Below, piece after piece: positions 34,379 to 43,080 of a DNA stretch of 64,000 nucleotides. The translations under genes and the position numbers were made by a program. Within the stretch, counting starts at the first letter, position 1; the number at the start of each line of letters is the position of its first letter. Source of the stretch: Streptomyces typhae. GTDB taxonomy: Bacteria > Actinomycetota > Actinomycetes > Streptomycetales > Streptomycetaceae. The notes beneath the pieces are model-generated. The model was not told the origin of the DNA. It saw nothing but the letters and a program-made list of their open reading frames with translations, and did no database searches. The stretch covers positions 85,454 to 149,453 of the forward strand of contig NZ_WPNZ01000026.1 in the NCBI RefSeq assembly GCF_009755605.1. Reading direction: 5' to 3'.

Positions 34379-35662
34379 TCACTCGCCCGGCAGGTCGGAC
34401 ACGTCCGGCAGGTGCCGCGGCGGGCGTTCGCCGACGTACTGCCCGACGGGGCGCATCCGCATCGGCCGCTCCTCGTACTCCTCCAGGGCGTGCGCGATCC
34501 AGCCCGCCGTGCGCGCCACGGCGAAGATCGTCTCTCCCGCCTCGGCGGCCATGCCGGACGACGCGGTGAGGACGGCGAGCGCGAGGTCGACGTTGGCGTG
34601 CAGGTCCGTGTGGCGGGCGGCGGTGACCACGACGTCGCGGGCCGCCGCGAGGGCCGGGCCCGCCTTCGGCATGGTCTCCAGGAGGCCGAACAGTGCCCTC
34701 GCACGCGGGTCCTCGCCCTGGTAGACGCGGTGGCCGAGTCCGGGTACGCGTCGGCCCGCCCGCAGCTCGGCCGCGACCACCGGGGCCGCCGTGCCGCGGT
34801 CCAGGACCTCCAGGAGCATGCGGTGGGCGAGGCCGCTCGCCGCGCCGTGCAGCGGGCCCTCCAGGACGCCCAGGCCCGCGGACACGGCCGCGTACGGGTG
34901 GGCGCGTGCGGACGCCGCGACGCGCACCGCCAGCGTGGATGCCGCCAGGTCGTGGTCGACGAGCAGCGCGAGCGCGGTGTCCAGGGCGTGCAGGGAGGCC
35001 TCGTCGGGCTGGCGGCCGCTCAGACGGCCCCACAGCCGCCCGGCGAGGGGGCCTCCGTCGCGGTGGGTGGGCTGGACCGGCGGCAGGGCCGCCACGAGCG
35101 TCGGGATCAGGGTGCGGGCGGTGCCGATGACGGCTTCTTCGGAGAGGTCGAAACGCAGAGGGTCGGCCGCCGCGGCGGCGATGGCCGCCACCCGCAGCCG
35201 GTCCGTGGGGCCGCAGTGCTCCGGCAGGGCGCGTACGGCCAGGCGGGCGGCGCCGGCCGGCTCCGGAGGGGGCGTGAAATGGACTCCCGGCCGCAGTATG
35301 CCCGTCCACAGCCACTCGGCGACCTCTTCGTAGGTGTGGCGCAGGGCCAGTTCGGCGGCGTCCACCCCGCGGAAGTAGTAGCGATCCTTCTCGATCAGTG
35401 TGATGCGGGTGCGTACGGACAGCTCGTCGGCTCCTGTCACCGCAGCGCGTTCGCGCCTGTTCCTGCGGGCCAGGGCCTGCACTTCTCTGGGGTCGAAGGT
35501 GCTGCCGCGCGCGCCGGGGCCGCGGCGGCTGCCGAGCTGGCCGCGGCTCACGTAGGCGTACACGGTTTCCGGCTTCACGCCCAGTACTTCCGCCGCCTCC
35601 TTGGTGCTGAGCCGCCCGTCCTCGCGCGCGGACATCCTGCGGCCCGCTCCCTGATCCGTCAT
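34379..35662 (-). CDS. Citrate synthase with N-terminal helix-turn-helix domain
   Basis: 427 residues. Residues about 15-65 form a MerR/excisionase-like HTH (LSTKEAAEVLGVKPETVYAYVSRGQLG). The rest is a citrate/methylcitrate synthase: PLHGAASG (catalytic His, about 255), GLGHRVYQGEDPRA (second His, about 300), and a conserved helix near the C terminus. The enzyme condenses oxaloacetate with acetyl- or propionyl-CoA. The ATG at 35662 is the family start. It is divergent from a second citrate synthase, with an AT-rich palindrome between. Whether the HTH binds DNA is unknown. Confidence 0.88.
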   Translation of the reverse strand: MTDQGAGRRMSAREDGRLSTKEAAEVLGVKPETVYAYVSRGQLGSRRGPGARGSTFDPREVQALARRNRRERAAVTGADELSVRTRITLIEKDRYYFRGVDAAELALRHTYEEVAEWLWTGILRPGVHFTPPPEPAGAARLAVRALPEHCGPTDRLRVAAIAAAAADPLRFDLSEEAVIGTARTLIPTLVAALPPVQPTHRDGGPLAGRLWGRLSGRQPDEASLHALDTALALLVDHDLAASTLAVRVAASARAHPYAAVSAGLGVLEGPLHGAASGLAHRMLLEVLDRGTAAPVVAAELRAGRRVPGLGHRVYQGEDPRARALFGLLETMPKAGPALAAARDVVVTAARHTDLHANVDLALAVLTASSGMAAEAGETIFAVARTAGWIAHALEEYEERPMRMRPVGQYVGERPPRHLPDVSDLPGE

Positions 35663-35700
35663 GGGCGTCACCGTATCCGTGCCTCGACAGCTGGATTTAC

Positions 35701-35719
35701 ATATTGATTCAATCAATAT
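35701..35719. promoter_or_regulatory. AT-rich palindrome between two citrate synthase genes
   Basis: ATATTGATT-C-AATCAATAT, perfect 9-bp arms with a 1-bp centre, strikingly AT-rich for this chromosome. It ends 63 bp before the right-hand start and begins 38 bp beyond the left-hand start. A TTGACA (35719-35724) overlapping its edge may be the -35 of the right-hand gene. Strong candidate operator controlling both genes. Confidence 0.7.
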
Positions 35720-35782
35720 TGACAGGCATTCAGTCAAGCATGGACAGTCAAATCAAGTCCAGGGAGGAAGTAGAGGAAGAAC

Positions 35783-37039
35783 ATGCCGATCAATGGCTCC
35801 GCCGTCGCCCCCGCTACCCCCGCCGCTCCCGTCGAGGTCCCACGCGGACTCGCGGGAGTCGTCGTCACCGAGACGCAGCTCGGCGACGTCCGGGGGCGCG
35901 AGGGCTTCTACCACTACCGCCAGTACTCCGCCGTGGAGCTCGCGCAGACCCGCAGCTTCGAGGACGTCTGGCACCTGATGTTCCACGGCTCACTGCCGGA
36001 TGCCGCGCAGCGGGACGACTTCGCCCGGCGGACGGCCGCCCTGCGGCACCTCCCGGAGGAGGTGGGAGCGGCACTGCCCGGTATCGCGCGCGCCAGTGCG
36101 CTCTCGGGACCGCTCGCCGGGCTGCGTTCGGCGCTGTCGCTGTTCGGTGCCGCCAAGGGGTTCCGTCCGGTGTATGACACCGACGGCGACCGGCGCCGCG
36201 CGGACGCGCTCGCCGCCTCCGCCGTGGTGCCCACGCTGCTCACCGCGCTGTACCGGCTCGGCCTCGGCCTCGACCCCGTGGAGCCCCGGGACGACCTTCC
36301 GTACGCGGCCAACTACCTGTACATGATGACGGGTTCGGAGCCGGACCCGGATCGTGCCCGCGCCATCGAGCAATACTTGATCTCCACCATTGATCACGGC
36401 TTCAACGCGTCAACATTCACCGCTCGGGTCATCACCTCGACCGGCGCGGACGTCGCCGCGTGCCTCGTGGGTGCCGTCGGGGCGCTCTCCGGCCCCCTGC
36501 ACGGCGGTGCGCCGAGCCGCGCCCTGGACACCCTGGACGCCATCGGCACCCCGGACCGGATCGACCCCTGGATCCGCGAGCGGGTCCTCGCGGGCGAGCG
36601 GATCATGGGCTTCGGCCACCCCGTGTACCGCACGGAGGACCCGCGCTCGCGGATGCTCCGGGAGATCGCGCAGGGGTTCGGCGGCGAGCTGGTGGAGTTC
36701 GCGGTCCAGGTGGAGCGGCAGGTGGAGGCGATCCTCGCGGAGCTCAAGCCGGGCCGGGAACTCCACACGAACGTGGAGTTCTACGCGGGCGTGGTCATGG
36801 AGCTGTGCGGGCTGCCGCGCGAGATGTTCACACCGACCTTCGCGTCGGCGCGCGTGGTCGGGTGGAGCGCCAACGTCCTGGAGCAGGCGGAGGACTCGAA
36901 GATCATCCGGCCGGCGGCGCGCTATGCGGGGCCGGTTCCGCCCGTGCCGGTGCCCGCGCCGGTACCTGCGGCGGTGCCCGTGCCGGTACGCGCGGCGGTG
37001 CAGGTCACCGCGCCTGTGCCGGAAGAACCGACGGCCTGA
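35783..37039 (+). CDS. Citrate synthase family protein
   Basis: 418 residues. Citrate synthase fold with GPLHGGAPSRAL (first His, about 238), GFGHPVYRTEDPRS (second His, about 275) and a late VEFYAGVVMELCGLP segment carrying the catalytic-Asp region. No HTH is present. The last 35 residues are a Pro/Val/Ala repeat tail produced by CCGGTGCCCGCG-type repeats. Start ATG follows AGAGGAAGAAC. Divergent from the HTH-bearing paralogue; the two probably share control and may form a heteromeric or condition-specific pair. Confidence 0.88.
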   Translation: MPINGSAVAPATPAAPVEVPRGLAGVVVTETQLGDVRGREGFYHYRQYSAVELAQTRSFEDVWHLMFHGSLPDAAQRDDFARRTAALRHLPEEVGAALPGIARASALSGPLAGLRSALSLFGAAKGFRPVYDTDGDRRRADALAASAVVPTLLTALYRLGLGLDPVEPRDDLPYAANYLYMMTGSEPDPDRARAIEQYLISTIDHGFNASTFTARVITSTGADVAACLVGAVGALSGPLHGGAPSRALDTLDAIGTPDRIDPWIRERVLAGERIMGFGHPVYRTEDPRSRMLREIAQGFGGELVEFAVQVERQVEAILAELKPGRELHTNVEFYAGVVMELCGLPREMFTPTFASARVVGWSANVLEQAEDSKIIRPAARYAGPVPPVPVPAPVPAAVPVPVRAAVQVTAPVPEEPTA

Positions 37040-37110
37040 AGGTCGCGCGCGGACGGCTCGGAATGCCCTCACCTGCGGGTCAGGGTTCCGCGCAGGTGGT
37101 CGGAGCAGGC

Positions 37111-37145
37111 GTGAGGCCCGGTGCCGATCGGGCATCGGGCCTCAC
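37111..37145. terminator. Hairpin after citrate synthase gene
   Basis: 10-bp arms GTGAGGCCCG and CGGGCCTCAC (37136-37145) around a 15-nt loop that itself contains a TGCC/GGCA pairing. Placed between convergent genes. Confidence 0.7.
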
Positions 37146-37266
37146 GGGTGCAAGTTCGGTGGGGCGGGCGGAGGGTGCGTCATCCGGAGGCGGGCCTCGA
37201 CGGGGTGGGTGGAGGACCTCGACGGAGAGGGCACGGTGAGCGCCGGTCGTCACTCCGCGCCGTGGC

Positions 37267-37494
37267 TCAGCTGTTGGGAATGTCCGCCTTCGCGCGGACG
37301 AGTGTCTCGCGGCTGATGATCACGATGCGTTCGTCGGCGGCACGGGCAGCGTCCGGGGGCAGCTCGCCGTCGAGCGCCGCGGTGGCCTCTGTCCCGATGA
37401 CGGCGAAGTCGCCATTGGCGAGTTCGAAGATGTCGGGGCAGGTATCGCCGGCGAGACTGCCACGTTCCCGTGGTGACGCACCGATGCGGCGCAC
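37267..37494 (-). CDS. Small conserved hypothetical protein
   Basis: 75 residues from a GTG at 37494; TTG at 37503 or the frame up to 37575 are alternatives since no good ribosome-binding site marks the start. The sequence (IGASPRERGSLAGDTCPDIFELANGDFAVIG ... DERIVIISRETLVRAKADI) is ordered and not low-complexity, resembling short Streptomyces proteins often next to regulators. No known motif; function unknown. Confidence 0.6.
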   Translation of the reverse strand: MRRIGASPRERGSLAGDTCPDIFELANGDFAVIGTEATAALDGELPPDAARAADERIVIISRETLVRAKADIPNS

Positions 37495-37844
37495 GATCTT
37501 CAAGTTGATCCCGGTCCTTGACGATTGATGGGGGCGGCCGCACCGACGGTGGCTGCCGTCCCGCGATACGGGCATGCTTCAGCACCCGCCCCCATGCTGT
37601 GGACGACGGGCGGGGGACAGGTTAGCCCCTCCTTATTGCACCTTCGTGACAGGCTGCCCGGCGGCGCGTTGACAGGCCGTGACCCGGACGCCTACCGCCG
37701 TGACGCGGGACGCCCACTGCTGTGACGCGGGATGCCGACAGGACGTGGTGTGGCGTGCTGACATGGCGCGGTGCGACGCTCCGGGACCGCACCGCGCCTC
37801 TGTGGCGGGCTGCCATTTCCGGCTCTATTTCTCCATATCCGCCT
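37495..37844. other. Intergenic region with weak repeats
   Basis: 350 bp. About 37665-37745 has three to four imperfect units of about 22 bp of the form GTGACGCGGGACGCCCACTGC. The rest shows nothing recognisable. Confidence 0.5.
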
Positions 37845-38393
37845 TTATTCCGGCGGCGGTTCGCCCACCACCCACCACTCGTCGGTGTCGGCCTCGTCCA
37901 GATCGCGGATCAGGGCGTCCGTCATCCGGCCCACCCGGGCCTCGTCGGAGGAGTCCTGAAGGCTGGCCCGCTGGTGGCGGGTGGCGTGCCAGTACTGGCG
38001 GAATATCTGGTTGGTGCATATCCAGCGCAGATGGCCGTGGAGTTCCTCCCAGCTGACGACACCACTGCGGTAGGCGAGCAGCGTGTTCGTGTAGAGGGCG
38101 TTGGCGAAGAGGAACTGTCGCCGCTGGGTCGGCGACTCGGCCTCCGCGATGCTGTAGACCGCGGCGAGATCCGGGTCCTCGATCGCCTGGCGCAGCAGAT
38201 AGAGCTGGAGTTCCTGCTGCTCCGCCATCAGGGCGCGTTGCCACTCGGCGCGCTCCGCCCGGTCGACCTGTGCGCGGAGCTCTGCGTATTTGCGCTGTTG
38301 GGCGGCCAGGAGGGCGAGGCACCCGGCCGCGAGGGCGAGCCCCACCCGGGCCGCGGGGCGGAGCTCCCCTGTCCAGTGTTTCTGTGTGACCAT
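37845..38393 (-). CDS. DUF6082 family membrane-anchored protein
   Basis: 182 residues. One N-terminal transmembrane helix (about 14-32), then a long helical region (RKYAELRAQVDRAERAEWQ) and a compact domain with conserved aromatic residues (LRWICTNQIFRQYWHATRHQRASL). This matches DUF6082, a Streptomyces family whose members are often numerous in a genome and of unknown function. The C terminus is acidic. Monocistronic; start ATG at 38393. Confidence 0.8.
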   Translation of the reverse strand: MVTQKHWTGELRPAARVGLALAAGCLALLAAQQRKYAELRAQVDRAERAEWQRALMAEQQELQLYLLRQAIEDPDLAAVYSIAEAESPTQRRQFLFANALYTNTLLAYRSGVVSWEELHGHLRWICTNQIFRQYWHATRHQRASLQDSSDEARVGRMTDALIRDLDEADTDEWWVVGEPPPE

Positions 38394-38740
38394 GTCAACC
38401 CCCGAATCAGGCGACCGTCCGCCGGTCGTCGGTACGGGGCGACAGGGTGCGGACCGGCGAGCGATGGGCGGCGCTTGCCGTCTCCCAGGGTGCCCGAGCG
38501 GCTCTGATCGGTCGGGAGGCGGAGAGGAGGCGCACGGAAGGAAACGATGCTCACAAATCCTTGCGCCGTGCCCAATGTGTGCCCCACGAGCGCCGCTAAC
38601 AATCGTTCACCGCGCGGCGCGTCTACGCGCACATATCCTGGAGCCGTCTTCAATCGTCGTACAGCTTTCGTCGCCCGCGATGTGTACGCGTTGTGGGTGA
38701 CTTGATCCAGCTTGATGCGAGTTGACGCGAGGGGCAGCAC
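38394..38740. other. Divergent promoter region of DUF6082 and CobW-type genes
   Basis: 347 bp. Contains AT-richer patches (about 38590-38650 and 38685-38725) where promoters are expected; I do not see a convincing Zur-type palindrome or other named operator. Confidence 0.4.
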
Positions 38741-40021
38741 GTGCGGGAGCAGCAGATTCCGGTCGTCGTACTCACCGGATTTCTCGGCTCGGGGAAGACG
38801 ACACTCCTGAATCATCTGCTCCACCGCAGTGGCGGCAGCCGGATCGGTGCGATCGTCAACGACTTCGGTTCGATCGAGATCGACGCGATGGCCGTCGCCG
38901 GGGCGCTCGGCGACTCCACCGTCTCTCTCGGCAACGGCTGCCTGTGCTGTGCCGTGGACGCCAGTGAGCTGGACGAGTACCTGGAGCGCCTCGCGGGCCC
39001 GGCCGCGGACATCGACGTCATCGTCATCGAGGCGAGCGGGCTCGCCGAGCCGCAGGAGCTTCTGCGCATGGTGCTGGCCAGCGAGAATCCGCACATCGTG
39101 TACGGCGGTCTCGTGGAGGTCGTCGACGCCGCCGAGTTCGACGCCACCCGGCAGCGGCATCCGGAGGTGGACCGGCACCTGGGCATCGCCGACCTCGTCG
39201 TCGTCAACAAGGCCGACCGGGTGAGCGACGCCGAGCGGGAACGGATCCTGGCCGAGGTGCACCGCCTCACCGACCGTGCGGCGATCGTCTCCGCCTCGTA
39301 CGGCCGCGTCGACGTGGGGCTCCTGCTCGACCGCAAGCCCGTGGGGGAGCGAGTGGGGCAGCTCTCCTTCGACGACCTGCACGACCACGAGGAGGGCGCC
39401 CCCGACGGCGGTCCGGACCGTGGAGGGGCCGTCGGCAGCGCGGACGGCGCCGACCGCGGGGACCAAGACTCCTGCGGCTGCGACAGCCCCGGGCACCACC
39501 TCCACGACGGCTACGAAAGCCTCGCCTTCACCGCGGACGCGCCGCTCAGCCCGCGCCGGCTCATGGCCTTCCTCGACAGCAGGCCCGAGGGGCTGTACCG
39601 GATCAAGGGCTACGTCGACTTCGGCGCAGCCGACGCCCGCAACCGGTACGCCGTACACTCCGTAGGACGCTTCCTGCGCTTCTACCCCGAGCCGTGGGAG
39701 CCGGGCGAGAAGCGGCTCACGCAGCTCGTCCTCATCGGGTCCGGCCTGGACGTCGCGGCCCTCGACGAGCAGCTGACGCTGTGCCGGGAGAACGACGAGG
39801 ACGCCCCGGGCACCGACGAGTTCGGCATGTGGGGCGTCCTGCGTTACGTACAGGACCCGGAGCAGGGCTCCGAGGGGCCCGCGGGGTCCGACGGACCCGC
39901 GGGCTCCGAGCAGGGGCTCGATCAGCAGGTGCCCGAGGAGTTCGAGGCGCCGGAGGACGAAGCACTGGAGGCCGAGGCCTCGGGTCAGGACTCGAAACCT
40001 TCGCCCACTGCGGAAGGCTGA
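38741..40021 (+). CDS. CobW/G3E-type metal-chaperone GTPase
   Basis: 426 residues. GTPase of the COG0523/CobW class that delivers metal (often Zn or Co) to target proteins. P-loop GFLGSGKTT at about residue 13, metal-binding GCLCC at about 66, ASGLAEP at about 100, and NKAD at about 155 for guanine recognition. A His/Asp-rich insert (DLHDHEEGAPDGG ... CGCDSPGHHLHD) around 230-265 may bind metal. The CobW C-terminal domain follows, then an acidic tail. GTG start with AGGGG upstream. Confidence 0.9.
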   Translation: MREQQIPVVVLTGFLGSGKTTLLNHLLHRSGGSRIGAIVNDFGSIEIDAMAVAGALGDSTVSLGNGCLCCAVDASELDEYLERLAGPAADIDVIVIEASGLAEPQELLRMVLASENPHIVYGGLVEVVDAAEFDATRQRHPEVDRHLGIADLVVVNKADRVSDAERERILAEVHRLTDRAAIVSASYGRVDVGLLLDRKPVGERVGQLSFDDLHDHEEGAPDGGPDRGGAVGSADGADRGDQDSCGCDSPGHHLHDGYESLAFTADAPLSPRRLMAFLDSRPEGLYRIKGYVDFGAADARNRYAVHSVGRFLRFYPEPWEPGEKRLTQLVLIGSGLDVAALDEQLTLCRENDEDAPGTDEFGMWGVLRYVQDPEQGSEGPAGSDGPAGSEQGLDQQVPEEFEAPEDEALEAEASGQDSKPSPTAEG

Positions 40022-40049
40022 ACCGGCCCACGGCCCGTGCCACGCCAAG

Positions 40050-40240
40050 CCCTCCGCGCGGCCACGCTCCAGTCCAAGCTGAGCTCTCCGCCCGGCCGAG
40101 CCCTCCGCCCGGCCAAGGCTCCAGGCCAAGCCAAGCCCTCCGCCCGGCCAAGGCTCCAGGCCAAGCCCCAGGCCCGGCCAAGCCCCAGGCCAGGCCAAAC
40201 TCTCGGCCAGACCGAGCCCCCCGCCGGACCGAGCCCCCGG
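40050..40240. repeat. Degenerate CCGCCCGGCCAAG/CCAGGCCAAG repeats
   Basis: Interlocking units such as CCCTCCGCCCGGCCAAGG and CTCCAGGCCAAG, the longest direct copies (about 30 bp) near 40105 and 40136. They fill the gap between the convergent CobW-type and parC genes. Confidence 0.75.
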
Positions 40241-40242
40241 GG

Positions 40243-42696
40243 CTACGCCGGCCCCGCCACCGCAGCCACCGGCTTCGCCAGTGACACCCCGGAGCCGTCG
40301 CGGCGCGGGTCGGGCTCGGGCAGCTCCGCGGGGGAGCCGTTGCGCTGGGCCGCGCGGGGCGGGGTCGGGCCGGCCCAGGCGAAGCTCAGGCAGTCCTCTC
40401 CCTTGAGCAGGCGCTGGCAGCGCACACCGCCGGTCGCCCGCCCCTTGCGCGGATACTGGTCGAAGGGGGTGACCTTGGCCGTCGTCTGCACCGAGTCGTC
40501 GAGCGTGCCGCGCGAACCGGCGATCGTGAACACCACGGCGTCCACCGCGGGATCGACCGCGGTGAAGGAGATGACCTTCACGCCCTCGGCGAGCTTGATG
40601 CCCGCCATGCCGCCCGCCGGACGGCCCTGCGGGCGGACCTGGCCCGCCGGATAGCGCAGCAGCTGCGCGTCGTCCGTGATGAAGACGAGGTCCTCCTCGC
40701 CGGTGCGCAGCTCGATCGCGCCGACGATGCGGTCACCGTCCTTCAGGGTGATGACCTCCAGCTCTTCCTTGTTGCTCGGATAGTCGGGGACCACGCGCTT
40801 GACGACCCCCTGCGCGGTGCCCAGCGCCAGGCCCGGTGAGGACTCGTCCAGCGTCATCAGGCAGATGAGCTTCTCGTCCCCCTCCAGGGCGAGCAGTTCC
40901 GAGACCGGGGCCCCACCGGAGAGGTTGGGGGCCGACGCCGTGTCCGGGAGCTGCGGCAGGTCCACCACGGACAGCCGCAGCAGCCGGCCCTCGGACGTCA
41001 CCGCGCCCACCTCGCCGCGCGCCGTCGCCGGAACCGCGGAGACGATCACGTCGTGCTTGACGCGCCTGCCCTCGCTCTCCCCGAAGGGCTCGCCGTTGGC
41101 GGTGCGCGCGAGCAGCCCCGTCGACGACAGGAGCACCCGGCACGGGTCGTCGGCGACCTGTAGCGGGACCGTGGCGGCGGGCGTGCCGCCGGACTCCAGG
41201 AGCACTGTGCGCCGGTCCGTGCCGAACTTCTTCGCGACGGCGGCCAGTTCGGTGGAGACCAGCTTGCGCAGCTCGGCGTCCGACTCCAGGATCCGCGTCA
41301 GCTCGTCGATCTCGGCGTTCAGCTTGTCGCGCTCGGCCTCGAGCTCGATGCGGTCGTACTTGGTGAGGCGGCGCAGGGGGGTGTCCAGGATGTACTGCGT
41401 CTGGACCTCGCTCAGGGAGAAGCGCTCGATCAGGCGCTCCTTGGCCTGCGCGGAGTTCTCGCTGGAGCGGATGAGGCGGATGACCTCGTCGATGTCCAGG
41501 AGGGCGATGAGCAGACCGTCCACCAGATGCAGCCGGTCGCGCTTCTTGCCGCGGCGGAACTCGCTGCGGCGCCGCACCACGTCGAAGCGGTGGTCGAGAT
41601 AGACCTCGAGGAGTTCCTTCAGGCCGAGGGTCAGCGGCTGGCCGTCCACCAGGGCGACGTTGTTGATGCCGAAGGACTCCTCCATCGGCGTCAGTTTGTA
41701 GAGCTGTTCCAGGACCGCTTCCGGGACGAAGCCGTTCTTGATCTCGATGACCAGGCGCAGGCCGTGCTGGCGGTCGGTGAGGTCCTTGACGTCGGCGATG
41801 CCCTGGAGCTTCTTCGAGCCCACCAGGTCCTTGATCTTGGAGATGACCTTCTCGGGGCCCACGGAGAAGGGCAGTTCCGTGACCACCAGGCCCTTGCGGC
41901 GGGCCGTGACGGCCTCCACGGCGACCGTGGCCCGGATCTTGAAGGAGCCGCGTCCCGACTCATAGGCGTCCCTGATGCCCGACAGGCCGACGATCCGGCC
42001 GCCTGTGGGCAGGTCGGGGCCGGGGATGTGGCGCATCAGCGTGTCGAGGTCGGCGCCCGGGTGCCTGATGAGGTGGCGGGCGGCGGCGATGACCTCGCCG
42101 AGGTTGTGCGGCGGCATGTTCGTCGCCATGCCGACGGCGATGCCGGACGCGCCGTTCACCAGGAGGTTCGGATACGCCGCGGGGAGGGCTACCGGCTCCT
42201 TCTCCTGGCCGTCGTAGTTGGGCTCGAAGTCGACCGTGTTCTCGTCGATGGACTCCGTCATCAGGGAGGTCGCGTCGGCCATGCGGCATTCCGTGTACCG
42301 CATGGCGGCCGGCGGGTCGTCGTTGCCGAGGGAGCCGAAGTTGCCGTGGCCGTCGACCAGGGGGAGGCGCATCGAGAAGGGCTGCGCCATGCGCACCAGG
42401 GCGTCGTAGATCGACGCGTCGCCGTGCGGGTGCAGCTTGCCCATCACTTCGCCGACGACACGGGCGCACTTCACATACCCGCGCTCGGGGCGCAGGCCCA
42501 TCTCGTTCATCTGATAGACGATGCGGCGGTGCACCGGCTTCATGCCGTCCCTGGCGTCGGGCAGGGCACGGGAGTAGATGACCGAATAGGCGTACTCGAG
42601 GAAGGAGCCCTGCATCTCGTCGACGACGTCGATGTCGAGGATCTTCTCCTCGAACGCGTCGTCGGGCGGCGGGGTCTTCGTGCTGCGGCGGGCCAT
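40243..42696 (-). CDS. parC: DNA topoisomerase IV subunit A (ParC; GyrA-type)
   Basis: 817 residues. DNA-cleaving subunit of the type IIA topoisomerase, partner of ParE. The catalytic Tyr lies in AAMRYTECRM (about residue 122). The quinolone-region segment reads KLHPHGDASIYDALVRMAQPF, with Ala where Ser is usual in E. coli GyrA/ParC. The C-terminal half holds beta-propeller blades. The ATG at 42696 has GAAGGAG 11 bp upstream; a longer frame upstream lacks coding character. In S. coelicolor this gene was called gyrA2. Confidence 0.92.
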   Translation of the reverse strand: MARRSTKTPPPDDAFEEKILDIDVVDEMQGSFLEYAYSVIYSRALPDARDGMKPVHRRIVYQMNEMGLRPERGYVKCARVVGEVMGKLHPHGDASIYDALVRMAQPFSMRLPLVDGHGNFGSLGNDDPPAAMRYTECRMADATSLMTESIDENTVDFEPNYDGQEKEPVALPAAYPNLLVNGASGIAVGMATNMPPHNLGEVIAAARHLIRHPGADLDTLMRHIPGPDLPTGGRIVGLSGIRDAYESGRGSFKIRATVAVEAVTARRKGLVVTELPFSVGPEKVISKIKDLVGSKKLQGIADVKDLTDRQHGLRLVIEIKNGFVPEAVLEQLYKLTPMEESFGINNVALVDGQPLTLGLKELLEVYLDHRFDVVRRRSEFRRGKKRDRLHLVDGLLIALLDIDEVIRLIRSSENSAQAKERLIERFSLSEVQTQYILDTPLRRLTKYDRIELEAERDKLNAEIDELTRILESDAELRKLVSTELAAVAKKFGTDRRTVLLESGGTPAATVPLQVADDPCRVLLSSTGLLARTANGEPFGESEGRRVKHDVIVSAVPATARGEVGAVTSEGRLLRLSVVDLPQLPDTASAPNLSGGAPVSELLALEGDEKLICLMTLDESSPGLALGTAQGVVKRVVPDYPSNKEELEVITLKDGDRIVGAIELRTGEEDLVFITDDAQLLRYPAGQVRPQGRPAGGMAGIKLAEGVKVISFTAVDPAVDAVVFTIAGSRGTLDDSVQTTAKVTPFDQYPRKGRATGGVRCQRLLKGEDCLSFAWAGPTPPRAAQRNGSPAELPEPDPRRDGSGVSLAKPVAAVAGPA

Positions 42697-43080
42697 CGCT
42701 GCTGCGGCTCCTTCACCAACAAGTGCGGGATCTGATGCCGACCATTGTGGACTGTCCCACTGACAACGCCGACCGCGACCCGGTGTGAACAGGGACCACA
42801 CCCCGGCGGGGACCTCCGCCCACGCGACCGGCGACCCACGCCCGTCAACCGGGCGGCCCGCCCTCACCCCATCCGATGATCACCCGCCGACCATGATCAC
42901 GTGACGCGACCGGGACGCGACGGCGATGCGGCCGCGACACGGCCGCCGCCCCGATCACGCCCAGGGCGAAACCCGACTACGCCCAGGGCGGAGCGGGAAC
43001 TTCGCCAGGTGTCCGAGGCCTTGCATACAGTGGCAGGACTGGCAGCACTCAATGAGGATTCTGCGATCGAAGGGACGTAC
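42697..43080. other. parC/M16 divergent region
   Basis: 384 bp. Contains CACGCCCAGGGCG / TACGCCCAGGGCG direct repeats (about 42955-42992) and a GATCA-rich stretch (42876-42900). Both promoters should lie here; none could be assigned with confidence. Confidence 0.45.

Noticed and set aside
38228..40198. A 656-codon frame antisense to the CobW-type gene
   Set aside because: The sense strand has P-loop, CxCC and NKxD motifs; the antisense start is in repeats.
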